A stretch of DNA of 64,000 bases from Acidovorax sp. 106 (GTDB lineage: Bacteria > Pseudomonadota > Gammaproteobacteria > Burkholderiales > Burkholderiaceae_C). The DNA is taken from positions 1,620,501 to 1,684,500 of the forward strand of contig NZ_RCCC01000001.1 of the NCBI RefSeq assembly GCF_003663825.1. The letters are read 5' to 3'. The notes under the pieces are model-generated. The model was not told the origin of the DNA. It searched no databases and saw only the letters and a list, made by a program, of their open reading frames with translations. Shown one piece after another: positions 46,177 to 55,196 of the stretch. Numbering within the stretch: position 1 is the first letter of the stretch; the number at the start of each line of letters is the position of its first letter. The position numbers and the translations under genes were made by a program.

Positions 46177-46635
46177 TCACTCGTCGTCTGACGGTACTGA
46201 GCCCTGCACTGCGCGCCGCACCACATCGCCTGAAAACCCCCGCGTCAGCAAAAAGCGCATGTGCTTGGCGCGGGTTTGTGGGTCTGTTGCGGGCTCGCTA
46301 AACTTGCGGCGCCACACCTCGCGGGCGCGTTCCAGTTCGCTGCCCTGCAACTGGGCCACGGCGCCCTGCACGGCCTCTGCCCCCAGTCCTTTGGATTGCA
46401 GCTCTTGCCGGATGCGCGCCGCGCCCAGACGGCCAGCACGCCGATGCAGCACCGACTCCACCACCCGCGCCTCGTTGATGAAGTCTTTGGACTGCAAGTC
46501 ATCGAGCACCGCGTTCAGATCTTCACCTTCTTGCACATGGGGGCTGAGCTTGCGCAGCAGCTCAGAGCGCGAATGCTCGCGCTGGCTGAGCAGCCGCAGC
46601 GCGCGGCCTTTGAGCGATAGCGTCGTGAATCCCAT
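46177..46635 (-). CDS. recX: Recombination regulator RecX
   Basis: 152 residues. Helical RecX repeats: LKGRALRLLSQREHSRSELL, LNAVLDDLQSKDFINEARVV, and AARIRQELQSKGLGAEAVQG. Inhibits RecA filament growth. It lies 100 bp after recA on the same strand, with an interspersed repeat copy between them, so it probably shares SOS control by read-through. Confidence 0.93.
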   Translation of the reverse strand: MGFTTLSLKGRALRLLSQREHSRSELLRKLSPHVQEGEDLNAVLDDLQSKDFINEARVVESVLHRRAGRLGAARIRQELQSKGLGAEAVQGAVAQLQGSELERAREVWRRKFSEPATDPQTRAKHMRFLLTRGFSGDVVRRAVQGSVPSDDE

Positions 46636-46652
46636 GTGGACGTTTAAATGCT

Positions 46653-46710
46653 TCTTTTTTGATAGCAGCCAGCGCTAGATTTATAAGCGCTAGCAGCCTT
46701 TTTTCTTCAA
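46653..46710 (+). repeat. Interspersed repeat, copy 8
   Basis: GATAGCAGCCAGCGCTAGAT, TTATAAGCGCTAGCAGCC, then TTTTTTC. AGCGCTAG and its complement give a hairpin with a T run on the plus strand. Confidence 0.7.
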
Positions 46711-46735
46711 AACCAGAAACATCCAGCGTGAAACA

Positions 46736-47806
<1,071 letters not shown>

Positions 47807-47860
47807 GGAAGGGCTCCTGAATAAAACGTTGTGATCTGTCTGGGTCAGTACTTGACACCA

Positions 47861-47876
47861 CTGTTTTTAACAACAG
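47861..47876 (-). promoter_or_regulatory. LexA (SOS) box of recA
   Basis: CTGTTTTTAACAACAG fits CTGT-N8-ACAG exactly, 55-70 bp upstream of the recA start. Confidence 0.9.
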
Positions 47877-48032
47877 CACTGGCTGCTTGATCAGTAATGT
47901 AGATGTGCAAAACAGGCAAGTAAACAGTTTTTTAGTCAGTTTGCCTTACCATCTACCAACCGCTGTGTGGACGCGACGTACCGCTGCCGCGCACCAGGTT
48001 TTGAACGCCCCCCGGGACGACTGGAGCCCCCC

Positions 48033-48530
48033 ATGAACAGCACGCCCCACCACCCTGCCCCGTCTGACGATGCCTGGCGCCAGACCCACCTGGGCCGGCT
48101 GCTAGGCCACGCCATGCGCCGCTTTGACGCCCGCGTGCTGCAGCTCATGGCCCGCAATGTGGAAGTGCCTCTGGCCCTGTCGAACCTGGCTGCGCGCGAC
48201 CAAGTGGGCGCGGCGCATATTCACCTGACGCGCCACCTTGCTCTGGGGGGCGACCGGTTGACCGACTTGGCGCAGCGTGCAGGCATGACCAAGCAGTCGA
48301 TGGCGCAACTGGTGGACCAGTGCGAAGCGTGGGGATTGGTGACCCGCGAGAACGACCCGCACGACGCCCGGGCACGCCAGGTGTGTTTTACGCCCACCGG
48401 GCTGGCGTGGCTGCAGGGGTTTCGTGATGCGGTGACGCAGGCGGAGGCGGAGTTTCGCGCCGAGGTGGGCGACGATGTGGCCACGGTGGTGGCCATTGGG
48501 CTGGAGGCGTACGCAGGCGGCGGCAACTAG
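48033..48530 (+). CDS. MarR-family transcriptional regulator
   Basis: 165 residues. Winged-helix core: LGRLLGHAMRRFDARVLQLM, IHLTRHLALGGDRLTDLAQR, AGMTKQSMAQLVDQCEAWGL as recognition helix, and the wing VTRENDPHDARARQVCFTPT with the DxRxR signature. Target and ligand are unknown; it stands alone, divergent from recA. GGAG lies 9 bp before ATG 48033. Confidence 0.88.
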   Translation: MNSTPHHPAPSDDAWRQTHLGRLLGHAMRRFDARVLQLMARNVEVPLALSNLAARDQVGAAHIHLTRHLALGGDRLTDLAQRAGMTKQSMAQLVDQCEAWGLVTRENDPHDARARQVCFTPTGLAWLQGFRDAVTQAEAEFRAEVGDDVATVVAIGLEAYAGGGN

Positions 48531-48556
48531 CCCTGCAAGGTCATAAACACAGGTCC

Positions 48557-48614
48557 GCCAAAACACTGAACCCCAGGCACCACTGTCAACGACAGCCGCG
48601 CCTGGGGTTCAGTG
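48557..48614 (-). terminator. Terminator with nested hairpin
   Basis: CACTGAACCCCAGGC and GCCTGGGGTTCAGTG are perfect 15-bp arms; the 21-base centre holds another stem, CTGTC-AAC-GACAG. On the minus strand TTTT follows. It serves the DUF4148 gene and faces the MarR gene. Confidence 0.78.
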
Positions 48615-48683
48615 AAAAGGCTTTCAGGGGAGCGCGCAGCAGCACCGCGCTGGCGGCCTACCGTGCCCCTGAACGCCTCAACA

Positions 48684-49055
48684 TCAATGGGCTGTGTTGG
48701 CGGCAGCTTGGCCGGCAATGCGGCTCACATCGCCACCCAGGCGGCGCACTTCGGCCACAAACTCGGGGCCGCTGCGCAGGCGGCGGTATTCGGCTAGGCG
48801 GGCTTCGTAGGCGGGATCGGCATCGGGGGTGCGGTCGCCTGCATTGGCTTGGCCCAGGCCAGCGCGGTTCCACAGGTTCAGGTCGGCTTGCACTTCAGCG
48901 CGGCTCAGTGCGGGGCCTTGGGCGACGGGCTCGGCGCCCACCCATTGCTCGGTCAGCAGTGTGGGGGTGGCGGCCGAAGCGGCACCGGCAAAGGTGGCGG
49001 CAGCCACAGTGGCGATAGCGATCAGGGTCTTGGCGGCAGTCTTGGCGTTGGTCAT
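48684..49055 (-). CDS. DUF4148 exported protein
   Basis: 123 residues. Sec signal peptide (KTLIAIATVAAATFAGAASA-AT). The mature part has the beta-proteobacterial DUF4148 pattern LSRAEVQADLNLWNRAGL and ending YEARLAEYRRLRSG. Small periplasmic protein of unknown role, abundant in Burkholderiales. GGAAG lies 9 bp before ATG 49055. Confidence 0.85.
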   Translation of the reverse strand: MTNAKTAAKTLIAIATVAAATFAGAASAATPTLLTEQWVGAEPVAQGPALSRAEVQADLNLWNRAGLGQANAGDRTPDADPAYEARLAEYRRLRSGPEFVAEVRRLGGDVSRIAGQAAANTAH

Positions 49056-49214
49056 AGCAGTTCTTCCTTTGGAGTGATTCCTGCAGTGCGTGATTGCGTT
49101 CTGCATGGGAAGAAGTTTCCGTTTTGGGTGCGTTGGCGTATGTGCGTAAACGCACAGGTTTTGCGAGGTTGCCAGAGCATCAAGCCCCCGCGCACCACGG
49201 CCGCGCCGCCATGC

Positions 49215-50879
49215 TCATACGATCAAAGGCGGCCCCAACAGCTGCGACGGCCGCTTCACATGCAACACCTGCAGCGGCTGCGAACGCCCGCGCACCTGCA
49301 CCTCTTCGGGCATGCCCAGAGCGTCGGCCACGCCGGCCAGGCGGGCCGACTCCAGCGACAGCACCAGCCGCGCGCCCACCACTTTGGAATGGTCTTGCAA
49401 GCGGCTGGCGGTGTTCACCACCTCGCCCACGGCACTGAAGGTGGTGGTGTCTTCATAGCCCACCTGTCCCAGCGCCACGCGGCCTGCGTGCAGGCCCATG
49501 CCAAAGTCCAGCGACTGGCCAAACTGGGTGCGAAAGGTCTCGCTCCAGGCGTCCATGCGCTGCTCGATCAACGCAGCAGCCTGCACGGCCTGGCGGCAGG
49601 CGGTGGGCAAATCGGTCTCCAGCCCAAAGATGGCCATCACGCTGTCGCCAATGAACTGGTTGGCCATGCCACCGCTGTCTTGTACGGCCGCACCCACGCG
49701 GGCGAAGTACTGGTCCAGCATCCAGGCCAGATCAAACGGCCACTGCCGCTCGGCCATGCCCGACCAGCGGCGCAAATCCACAAACAAGATGGCCACCGGC
49801 CGCTCTTGTCCCAGGCGCCCAGGCAGCGGGGCCTGGCCGGGCTGGAACAGGGGCGTGACCTGCACATCGCCGGTGGGGCGCAGCTGGCAGGCCAGGCGCA
49901 CGCCCGGCGGGGCCTGCACGCGGGCCAGCGTGGTGCGCTCGTCGCGGCCAGGCTCGGGCACATGGGCACTGGGCCCATCCACCCGCACGCGGCAGGTGGA
50001 GCAGCGCGCCCGCCCGCCGCACAGCGCCAGATGGGCAATGCCGTGGCTGCGGCTGGCCTCCAGCACCGTAAAGCCACGCGGCACTTGCACAGCGCGGTCG
50101 GGGTAGTGCAGGGTGATGGGCCCGCCCCCACGGCAGCGCCGCAAGGTGCGCCATGCCCAGCGCAATGCCAACAGGGCGCCCACGGCAGCCACCCAGCCCC
50201 AGCGCAAGGCATCCTCCAGCCAGGCCGACGCCGCCACGGCCTGCGCGGTGCGGCCCGAGGGCGGTGGGGGCAGCGCGCTCACCTCCCAGGCAATCTCGCG
50301 GGCCATCGACAACAGGCCCAGCGCCGCCAGCACCGGCAGCAGCACGGCCCCTGTGAGCAAGGCGGGCTGCCAGCGCCGCCACACCGGCCGCCCGCGCATC
50401 GCCATGTGCAGGCCCAGGCAGCCATGCCACCACGCCGTGATGAGCAGCAGCGACTGCAGCACCAGGTTCTCGGGTCGGGCCAGGCCGTTCACCATGCGGC
50501 CGTAGGGGGGCGATGCGCCCATGGATTCAAATGCCCAGCGCGTGGCGACAAAGTGCCCCGCCAGCAGCAGCGGCAAGCACAGGCCCAGTGCCAGCCGCAC
50601 ACCCTCCACCCACGGCATGCGCAGGCTGCGCCGCTGCCACAGGGCCACGCCTGCCAGCGCCAGATGCGTGAGCAGCGCGCCATACAGCAGCACCGTGCCC
50701 GGCACCGAATGCCACCCGCTGCTGATCACCTCCAGCAGCGCATCGGCCACCTGCAGCGACACCAGCCCCGTGGCGTGGTTGCCCAGGTGCAGGGCCACGT
50801 AGCCCCACAGCACCAGGCCACTGCCCCAGCGCACCTGGCGGAGGGAAGGCAGGCGCGAGCGGATCAGGGCAAGGGACAT
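49215..50879 (-). CDS. CyaC-like redox-sensing adenylate cyclase (6TM heme-anchor, 2Fe-2S, cyclase)
   Basis: 554 residues. A six-TM anchor (residues about 15-265) has scattered histidines (VALHLGNH, SGWHSV, LLTHLALAG, AGHF, WWHGCLGLH) resembling the tetra-His diheme-b signature of succinate dehydrogenases. A plant-type ferredoxin domain follows (CGGRARCSTCRVRV, then LACQLRP). The class III cyclase domain is C-terminal (LFVDLRRWSGMA, FSAVGEVVNTASRL). The architecture matches Sinorhizobium meliloti CyaC, reported as a quinone-responsive diheme adenylate cyclase. The base-recognition Lys is Gln here (ANQFIGDSVMAIFG). Divergent from a CRP-like gene. Confidence 0.88.
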   Translation of the reverse strand: MSLALIRSRLPSLRQVRWGSGLVLWGYVALHLGNHATGLVSLQVADALLEVISSGWHSVPGTVLLYGALLTHLALAGVALWQRRSLRMPWVEGVRLALGLCLPLLLAGHFVATRWAFESMGASPPYGRMVNGLARPENLVLQSLLLITAWWHGCLGLHMAMRGRPVWRRWQPALLTGAVLLPVLAALGLLSMAREIAWEVSALPPPPSGRTAQAVAASAWLEDALRWGWVAAVGALLALRWAWRTLRRCRGGGPITLHYPDRAVQVPRGFTVLEASRSHGIAHLALCGGRARCSTCRVRVDGPSAHVPEPGRDERTTLARVQAPPGVRLACQLRPTGDVQVTPLFQPGQAPLPGRLGQERPVAILFVDLRRWSGMAERQWPFDLAWMLDQYFARVGAAVQDSGGMANQFIGDSVMAIFGLETDLPTACRQAVQAAALIEQRMDAWSETFRTQFGQSLDFGMGLHAGRVALGQVGYEDTTTFSAVGEVVNTASRLQDHSKVVGARLVLSLESARLAGVADALGMPEEVQVRGRSQPLQVLHVKRPSQLLGPPLIV

Positions 50880-51110
50880 GAAAGGGAGGGGATGGAAAAG
50901 GTCAAAACACAGGACACAAAAATGCAATGCGAGGGCGAGCCCCCTCACAAAGAAAGGCCCCACAGGCGGTATCACCGACAACGCGCCCCACCCGCAACGA
51001 AGCCCACCACAGAAGCCCAGTACAGCACTGAATTCTGAAGCTTGTGAGCATAATCCGCCCACTTAGCACACCTCTGCGGCGCCAGCCTTGGGGACTGCGC
51101 CCACCCTTTG

Positions 51111-51132
51111 GTTCCATGAACGTTCCATGAAC
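51111..51132 (+). repeat. 11-bp tandem duplication creating a mini-ORF at the CRP start
   Basis: GTTCCATGAAC occurs twice head to tail. The first ATG (51116) opens a four-codon frame (MNVP) whose TGA overlaps the ATG of the regulator (ATGA at 51127-51130). Confidence 0.75.
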
Positions 51133-51843
51133 GCACCGCAATCCCCCCGCTCCACCCTGGCCCTGCGCCGCATCGCCCTGTTTGAAGGCCTGGGCGAAGC
51201 CTGCCTGGACCGCATTGCCGCCGAGTGCGACTGGCGCACGGTGGAGGCGCGCACGCCCCTGTTCACCCGCGCATCGCCGGGTGGCGAGGTGTACTTTTTG
51301 TGCGCGGGGCGCGTGCGCATCACCACCTATGCGGCCAGCGGGCGCGAGGTCACGTTTCGGGACTGCGAGGCGGGCGAGCACTTTGGCGACCTGTCGGCGA
51401 TTGACGGGCAACCCCGCTCGGCCGACGTGGTGGCGCTGGAGGCCTCGGTGCTGGCCAGCCTGTCGGCCCCCGCCTTCATTGCGATGCTGGAGCGCGAGCC
51501 CATCGTCGCCCTGCGCATGATGAGGAACCTCACGACCCTGGTGCGGCGCCTGACCGAGCGCGTCATCGACCTGAGCACCCTGGGCGTGCAAACCCGCCTG
51601 CACGCCGAGCTGCTGCGCTTAGCCCATGCGGGCGGGGTGCCCAGCGACAACGCCGCCCGCATCGACCCCGCCCCTGCCCACGCCGTGCTGGCCAGCAAAA
51701 TCAGCACCAACCGCGAGCAAGTCACCCGCGAGATCAGCGCCCTGACCAAACGCGGTCTGCTGCGCAAGGACGGGCTGCACGCCCTGGTGGTGACCGATGT
51801 GCAAGCCCTCGCCGACCTGGTGGCCGAGGTGCGCGGGGACTGA
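51127..51843 (+). CDS. CRP/FNR-family transcriptional regulator
   Basis: 238 residues. The cNMP-binding domain shows GGEVYFLCAGRVRITTYAAS, GEHFGDLSAIDGQPRSADVV with the Arg-Ser pair that contacts cyclic nucleotide, then a long helix (MMRNLTTLVRRLTERVIDLS). The C-terminal winged helix has STNREQVTREISALTKRGLL. No FNR cysteines are present. Divergent from the CyaC-like cyclase, so it is a likely cAMP-responsive partner. Confidence 0.9.
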   Translation: MNAPQSPRSTLALRRIALFEGLGEACLDRIAAECDWRTVEARTPLFTRASPGGEVYFLCAGRVRITTYAASGREVTFRDCEAGEHFGDLSAIDGQPRSADVVALEASVLASLSAPAFIAMLEREPIVALRMMRNLTTLVRRLTERVIDLSTLGVQTRLHAELLRLAHAGGVPSDNAARIDPAPAHAVLASKISTNREQVTREISALTKRGLLRKDGLHALVVTDVQALADLVAEVRGD

Positions 51844-51875
51844 GTACCCCGGCGTTGGCACACCAGCGCCCGCCA

Positions 51876-51938
51876 ATTGCTATATTTTTCATAGCTACTT
51901 GCGCTTGATATACTTGCCCTGGAGCCTGTTTTCGCCTT
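51876..51938 (+). repeat. Interspersed repeat, copy 9
   Basis: TTGCTATATTTTTCATAGCT, ACTTGCGCTTGATATACTTG, CCCTGGAGCCTGTTTTCG. Closest relative of copy 5. It lies in the 250-bp gap between the CRP-like gene and the next gene; nothing else is recognised there. Confidence 0.7.
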
Positions 51939-52094
51939 GAATGCGCACCCGTGCGGCGCGCAGCGGCCCTGCCCCTGCCGGGGTGAATACACCGCTCCAC
52001 CGGCCCAAGCCGCCATACTGAGGGAGCCCTGCGCGCCCCCGGATGCCGGTCCGGGTGGCCAGGCCAGCCACCCCCATCAACAGATGCCTTGCCT

Positions 52095-53024
52095 ATGCAT
52101 GCAGCTTTGACCCCACAACCCCACACCACCCAGCCCGGCGCCGCCAGCGCGCCCGCCACCCCATCGCCAGCGGCCACGCCCGCCATGGTCACCACCGTGC
52201 CCGGCACCAGCGCCCTGGTGTTTGACTCGCCCCACAGCGGCACCCACTACCCCGCAGACTTCCGCTCCGCCTGCAGCCTGCCCACACTGCGCCGCGCCGA
52301 AGACACGCACGTTGAAAAAATCTACGCCTTCGCCCCCGCCCTCGGCGTGGCCTGGATCGAAGCCCACTTCCCCCGCATCTACCTCGATGCCAACCGCGAC
52401 ACGCTGGAGCTGGACACGGCACTGCTCGACGCCCCCTGGCCCGACCCCGTCGCCACCGACCCCACCGTGCTGAACAAAGTGCGCCTGGGCAAGGGCCTGA
52501 TCTGGAAGTTCACCGACGAAGGCGAGGCCATCTACAACCGCCTGCTCACCGTGGAAGAGGTGCGCGCCCGCATCGACCACTGCTGGCGCCCCTACCACGC
52601 CGCCGTGGCCCAGGCCATTGACGCCGCCCACGCCCGCCACGGCTACAGCATCCACATCAACTGCCACTCCATGCCCGCCATATCGGCCAGCCACGCCACC
52701 GACTTTCCGGGCCTGGTGCACGCCGACTTTGTGGTGGGCGACCGCGACGGCACCACCGCCCGCCCCGCCCTGTCGGTCCTGGTGTGCGAGCACCTGCGCG
52801 GCTGTGGCTACAGCGTGGAATACAACCACCCCTACAAAGGCGTGGAACTGGTGCGCCGCTACAGCGCCCCAGCCCAGCACCGCCACAGCATCCAGCTCGA
52901 AATCAACCGCAAGCTCTACATGGACGAGAGCACGCTGGCGGAGAACCCTGAAGGGATGGCGCGGTTGCAGGGGGATTTGAAGGCGTTGACGGAGAAGTTG
53001 CTGGGGACGGATCCGCGGGGGTAA
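52095..53024 (+). CDS. N-formylglutamate amidohydrolase-family protein
   Basis: 309 residues. Zinc-dependent FGase/HutG-like fold: LVFDSPHSGTHYPADF, FPRIYLDANRDTLELD, SIHINCHSMPAISASHATDF, VVGDRDG, VEYNHPYKGVELVRRY, and IQLEINRKLYMDE. Probably hydrolyses an N-formyl or N-acyl amino acid; no hut genes are adjacent, so histidine catabolism is not implied. ATG 52095 is used; about 30 residues of low-complexity Ala/Pro/Thr precede the domain, so a later start (52185) is possible. Confidence 0.85.
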   Translation: MHAALTPQPHTTQPGAASAPATPSPAATPAMVTTVPGTSALVFDSPHSGTHYPADFRSACSLPTLRRAEDTHVEKIYAFAPALGVAWIEAHFPRIYLDANRDTLELDTALLDAPWPDPVATDPTVLNKVRLGKGLIWKFTDEGEAIYNRLLTVEEVRARIDHCWRPYHAAVAQAIDAAHARHGYSIHINCHSMPAISASHATDFPGLVHADFVVGDRDGTTARPALSVLVCEHLRGCGYSVEYNHPYKGVELVRRYSAPAQHRHSIQLEINRKLYMDESTLAENPEGMARLQGDLKALTEKLLGTDPRG

Positions 53025-53047
53025 CCTAAAAATGCCTGCGAAGCGAC

Positions 53048-54217
53048 TCAATCCGGAATGACCTCGAAGACGATGAACTGATTCGCCTGAGTAGTGACCG
53101 TGAAGTTGTTGTCTGCCGCCAGCACGATGGTCCGGTGCCCGTTCGGCAAGGTTTTCCCCCAGGTGATGGCCTCAATGTTGTCGAGCTTCACACCCTGGTA
53201 GTTGATGGGCATCTCCAGCAGCAGCTTCCGGCTCATGGGCGTGTAAGTTGCTGCACCGGTGAGGCTCGCCATGCTGGTCACGTTGGTCGTGCCATCGGTG
53301 ATCTCCGTCAGCACCAGACGGATGGTGTTGCCAATACCTGAGGCAAAGGCACGCTCCACCGCGATGAACTTCTTGTTGCCAATGGCGAGGATGTCAGAAA
53401 GGCCATTGTCCGGGCCGAAAGGAGCACCCGCCGGAGCATCCACCGGAATCTTCGGCAACTGGTACGCATACTGCGCCTTGGCTGATCCCGTGGCCGGGTC
53501 AAGTGCCGTCACGCGCACCACGCTGCCCGCCTGCAGGGTGGTGATGGGGCCGTCCTGAATCAGCGCGTCCTCATTGGCCACGAACACCGTGCCATCGGGC
53601 GCCACGGTCAACGCTTCAAACAGCTTGTTGCTGCGCCCGCCCGTAGTGGTGTTGTCCACGTAGTTGTAGATCGCCGGTGTCTTGAACTCGCGCACGAACT
53701 TGCCCGCCGTGGTCATCTCTCGCACAAAAGGCTGGAACAAAGTGGCAGCCGTCGAGCCCCAGTTGCCCTCAGACGACCAGTACAGGTTGCCATTGGGTGC
53801 GAGGCGAATCGCCTCTGGGTCCACCGTGCGCGCAGCGGCGGGGAAAGAAGAGCCATCCTCGCGCTGCATGTACGTCTGGCGGTTGATCTTGACGGTGACA
53901 GGGCCGGTGCCGGCATAGTCAATGCTCAGGTTGTAAAAGCGTGGCGTGCCCCGCTCTCCGCCCCGGTCGTCCGAGATGGCCCAAAAACTACCGTCCGTGG
54001 CCTGGTCCAGCCCCGAGATACCACCAAACTCCACCCCCTCAAACAGCGTGCCCGTAGGAATGGAGGCTGTGCCGATCAATTTGAGCGAGGCGACGCGGGA
54101 TTCGCCCGCGTGATTGCCATCGTCGCTGCCGCCGCAGGCGACCAAGGTGACCGCCAGGGCGGTGAAGGCAGAAGCCGCAGCCAAGCGACCCCAAAAGGAG
54201 TGGAGTACGGAGCCCAT
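53048..54217 (-). CDS. Esterase-like phytase-family lipoprotein
   Basis: 389 residues. Lipobox VACG at about residue 28. The body matches the esterase-like phytase domain: FGGISGLDQATDGSFWAISD, DRGGERGTPRFYNLSIDY, DPEAIRLAPNGNLYWSSEGN, and NIEAITWGKTLPNGHRTIVL, a beta-propeller-like secreted phosphoesterase. The substrate is unknown. Divergent from the two-component genes, with a 195-bp promoter region between. Confidence 0.85.
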   Translation of the reverse strand: MGSVLHSFWGRLAAASAFTALAVTLVACGGSDDGNHAGESRVASLKLIGTASIPTGTLFEGVEFGGISGLDQATDGSFWAISDDRGGERGTPRFYNLSIDYAGTGPVTVKINRQTYMQREDGSSFPAAARTVDPEAIRLAPNGNLYWSSEGNWGSTAATLFQPFVREMTTAGKFVREFKTPAIYNYVDNTTTGGRSNKLFEALTVAPDGTVFVANEDALIQDGPITTLQAGSVVRVTALDPATGSAKAQYAYQLPKIPVDAPAGAPFGPDNGLSDILAIGNKKFIAVERAFASGIGNTIRLVLTEITDGTTNVTSMASLTGAATYTPMSRKLLLEMPINYQGVKLDNIEAITWGKTLPNGHRTIVLAADNNFTVTTQANQFIVFEVIPD

Positions 54218-54412
54218 ATCAAGTCTCTACGCGGTGATGGAGGAAGCCAGAGAGTTTGGGCGGGGAGTGCGTCAAAGGTATGACACCCCAGCCAGCCAAG
54301 CAGACACCAGGCGGGTGTTGCTGTGGGGGCCTCTGGGCGACCAGCCACTGCGTGCCCCCCCATGCAGCGCCCTAGAATCAGCAAGAAACCACGCCGCCCC
54401 AGGAGACACCCC

Positions 54413-55087
54413 ATGCGCATCCTTATTGCCGAAGACGACCAAGTGCTGGCCGATGGCCTGCTGCGCACGCTGCGGGCCTCGGGGGCGGTGGTGGACCATG
54501 TGGCCAGTGGCAGCGAGGCGGACGCGGCGCTGATGACGAACACCGAGTTTGACCTGCTGATCCTGGACCTGGGCCTGCCCAAGTTGCATGGGCTGGAAGT
54601 GCTCAAGAAGCTGCGCAGCCGGGGCTCGGCGCTGCCGGTGCTGATCCTCACGGCGGCCGACAGCGTGGAAGAGCGGGTGAAGGGGCTGGACTACGGCGCA
54701 GACGACTACATGGCCAAGCCGTTCAGCCTGCAAGAGCTTGAAGCCCGCGTGCGTGCCCTCACGCGCCGGGGCATGGGCGGGGCCAGCAGTGCCATCAAGC
54801 ACGGGCCGCTGGTGTACGACCAGGCCGGGCGGGTGGCAACGATTGACGGCAAGATGGTGGAGCTGTCGGCCCGCGAGCTGGGCCTGCTGGAGGTGCTGTT
54901 GCAGCGCGCGGGCCGCCTGGTGAGCAAGGAGCAACTGGTGGAACGCCTGTGCGAGTGGGGCGAAGAGGTGAGCAACAACGCCATCGAGGTGTACATCCAC
55001 CGCCTGCGCAAGAAGATTGAAAAGGGCCCGATCCGCATTGCCACGGTGCGTGGTCTGGGCTATTGCCTGGAAAAAATCCCGGGCTAG
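54413..55087 (+). CDS. OmpR-family response regulator
   Basis: 224 residues. Receiver domain with acidic pair (IAEDDQVLADGLLRTLRASG), phospho-Asp in LLILDLGLPKLHGLEVLKKL, Thr in VLILTAADSVEERVKGLDYG and Lys in MAKPFSLQELEARVRAL. A winged-helix DNA-binding domain follows (VELSARELGLLEVLLQRAGR, VYIHRLRKKIEKGPIRIATV). Close to TctD/QseB types. AGGAGA lies 5 bp before the ATG. Pairs with the kinase at 55197. Confidence 0.94.
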   Translation: MRILIAEDDQVLADGLLRTLRASGAVVDHVASGSEADAALMTNTEFDLLILDLGLPKLHGLEVLKKLRSRGSALPVLILTAADSVEERVKGLDYGADDYMAKPFSLQELEARVRALTRRGMGGASSAIKHGPLVYDQAGRVATIDGKMVELSARELGLLEVLLQRAGRLVSKEQLVERLCEWGEEVSNNAIEVYIHRLRKKIEKGPIRIATVRGLGYCLEKIPG

Positions 55088-55113
55088 CCGCTTCCAGCCA
55101 GGGCGCATTCACT

Positions 55114-55172
55114 ATGAAATCAATAGCTGCTAGCGCTTATCCATTGAGCGCTAGAGCCATTTTTTACTCAAA
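55114..55172 (+). repeat. Interspersed repeat, copy 10
   Basis: ATAGCTGCTAGCGCTTATCC, ATTGAGCGCTAGAGCC, then ATTTTTTACTC. It sits between the response-regulator stop and the kinase start and could reduce read-through. Confidence 0.78.
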
Positions 55173-55196
55173 ATTTCGCACCACGCCGGGGGCGCA

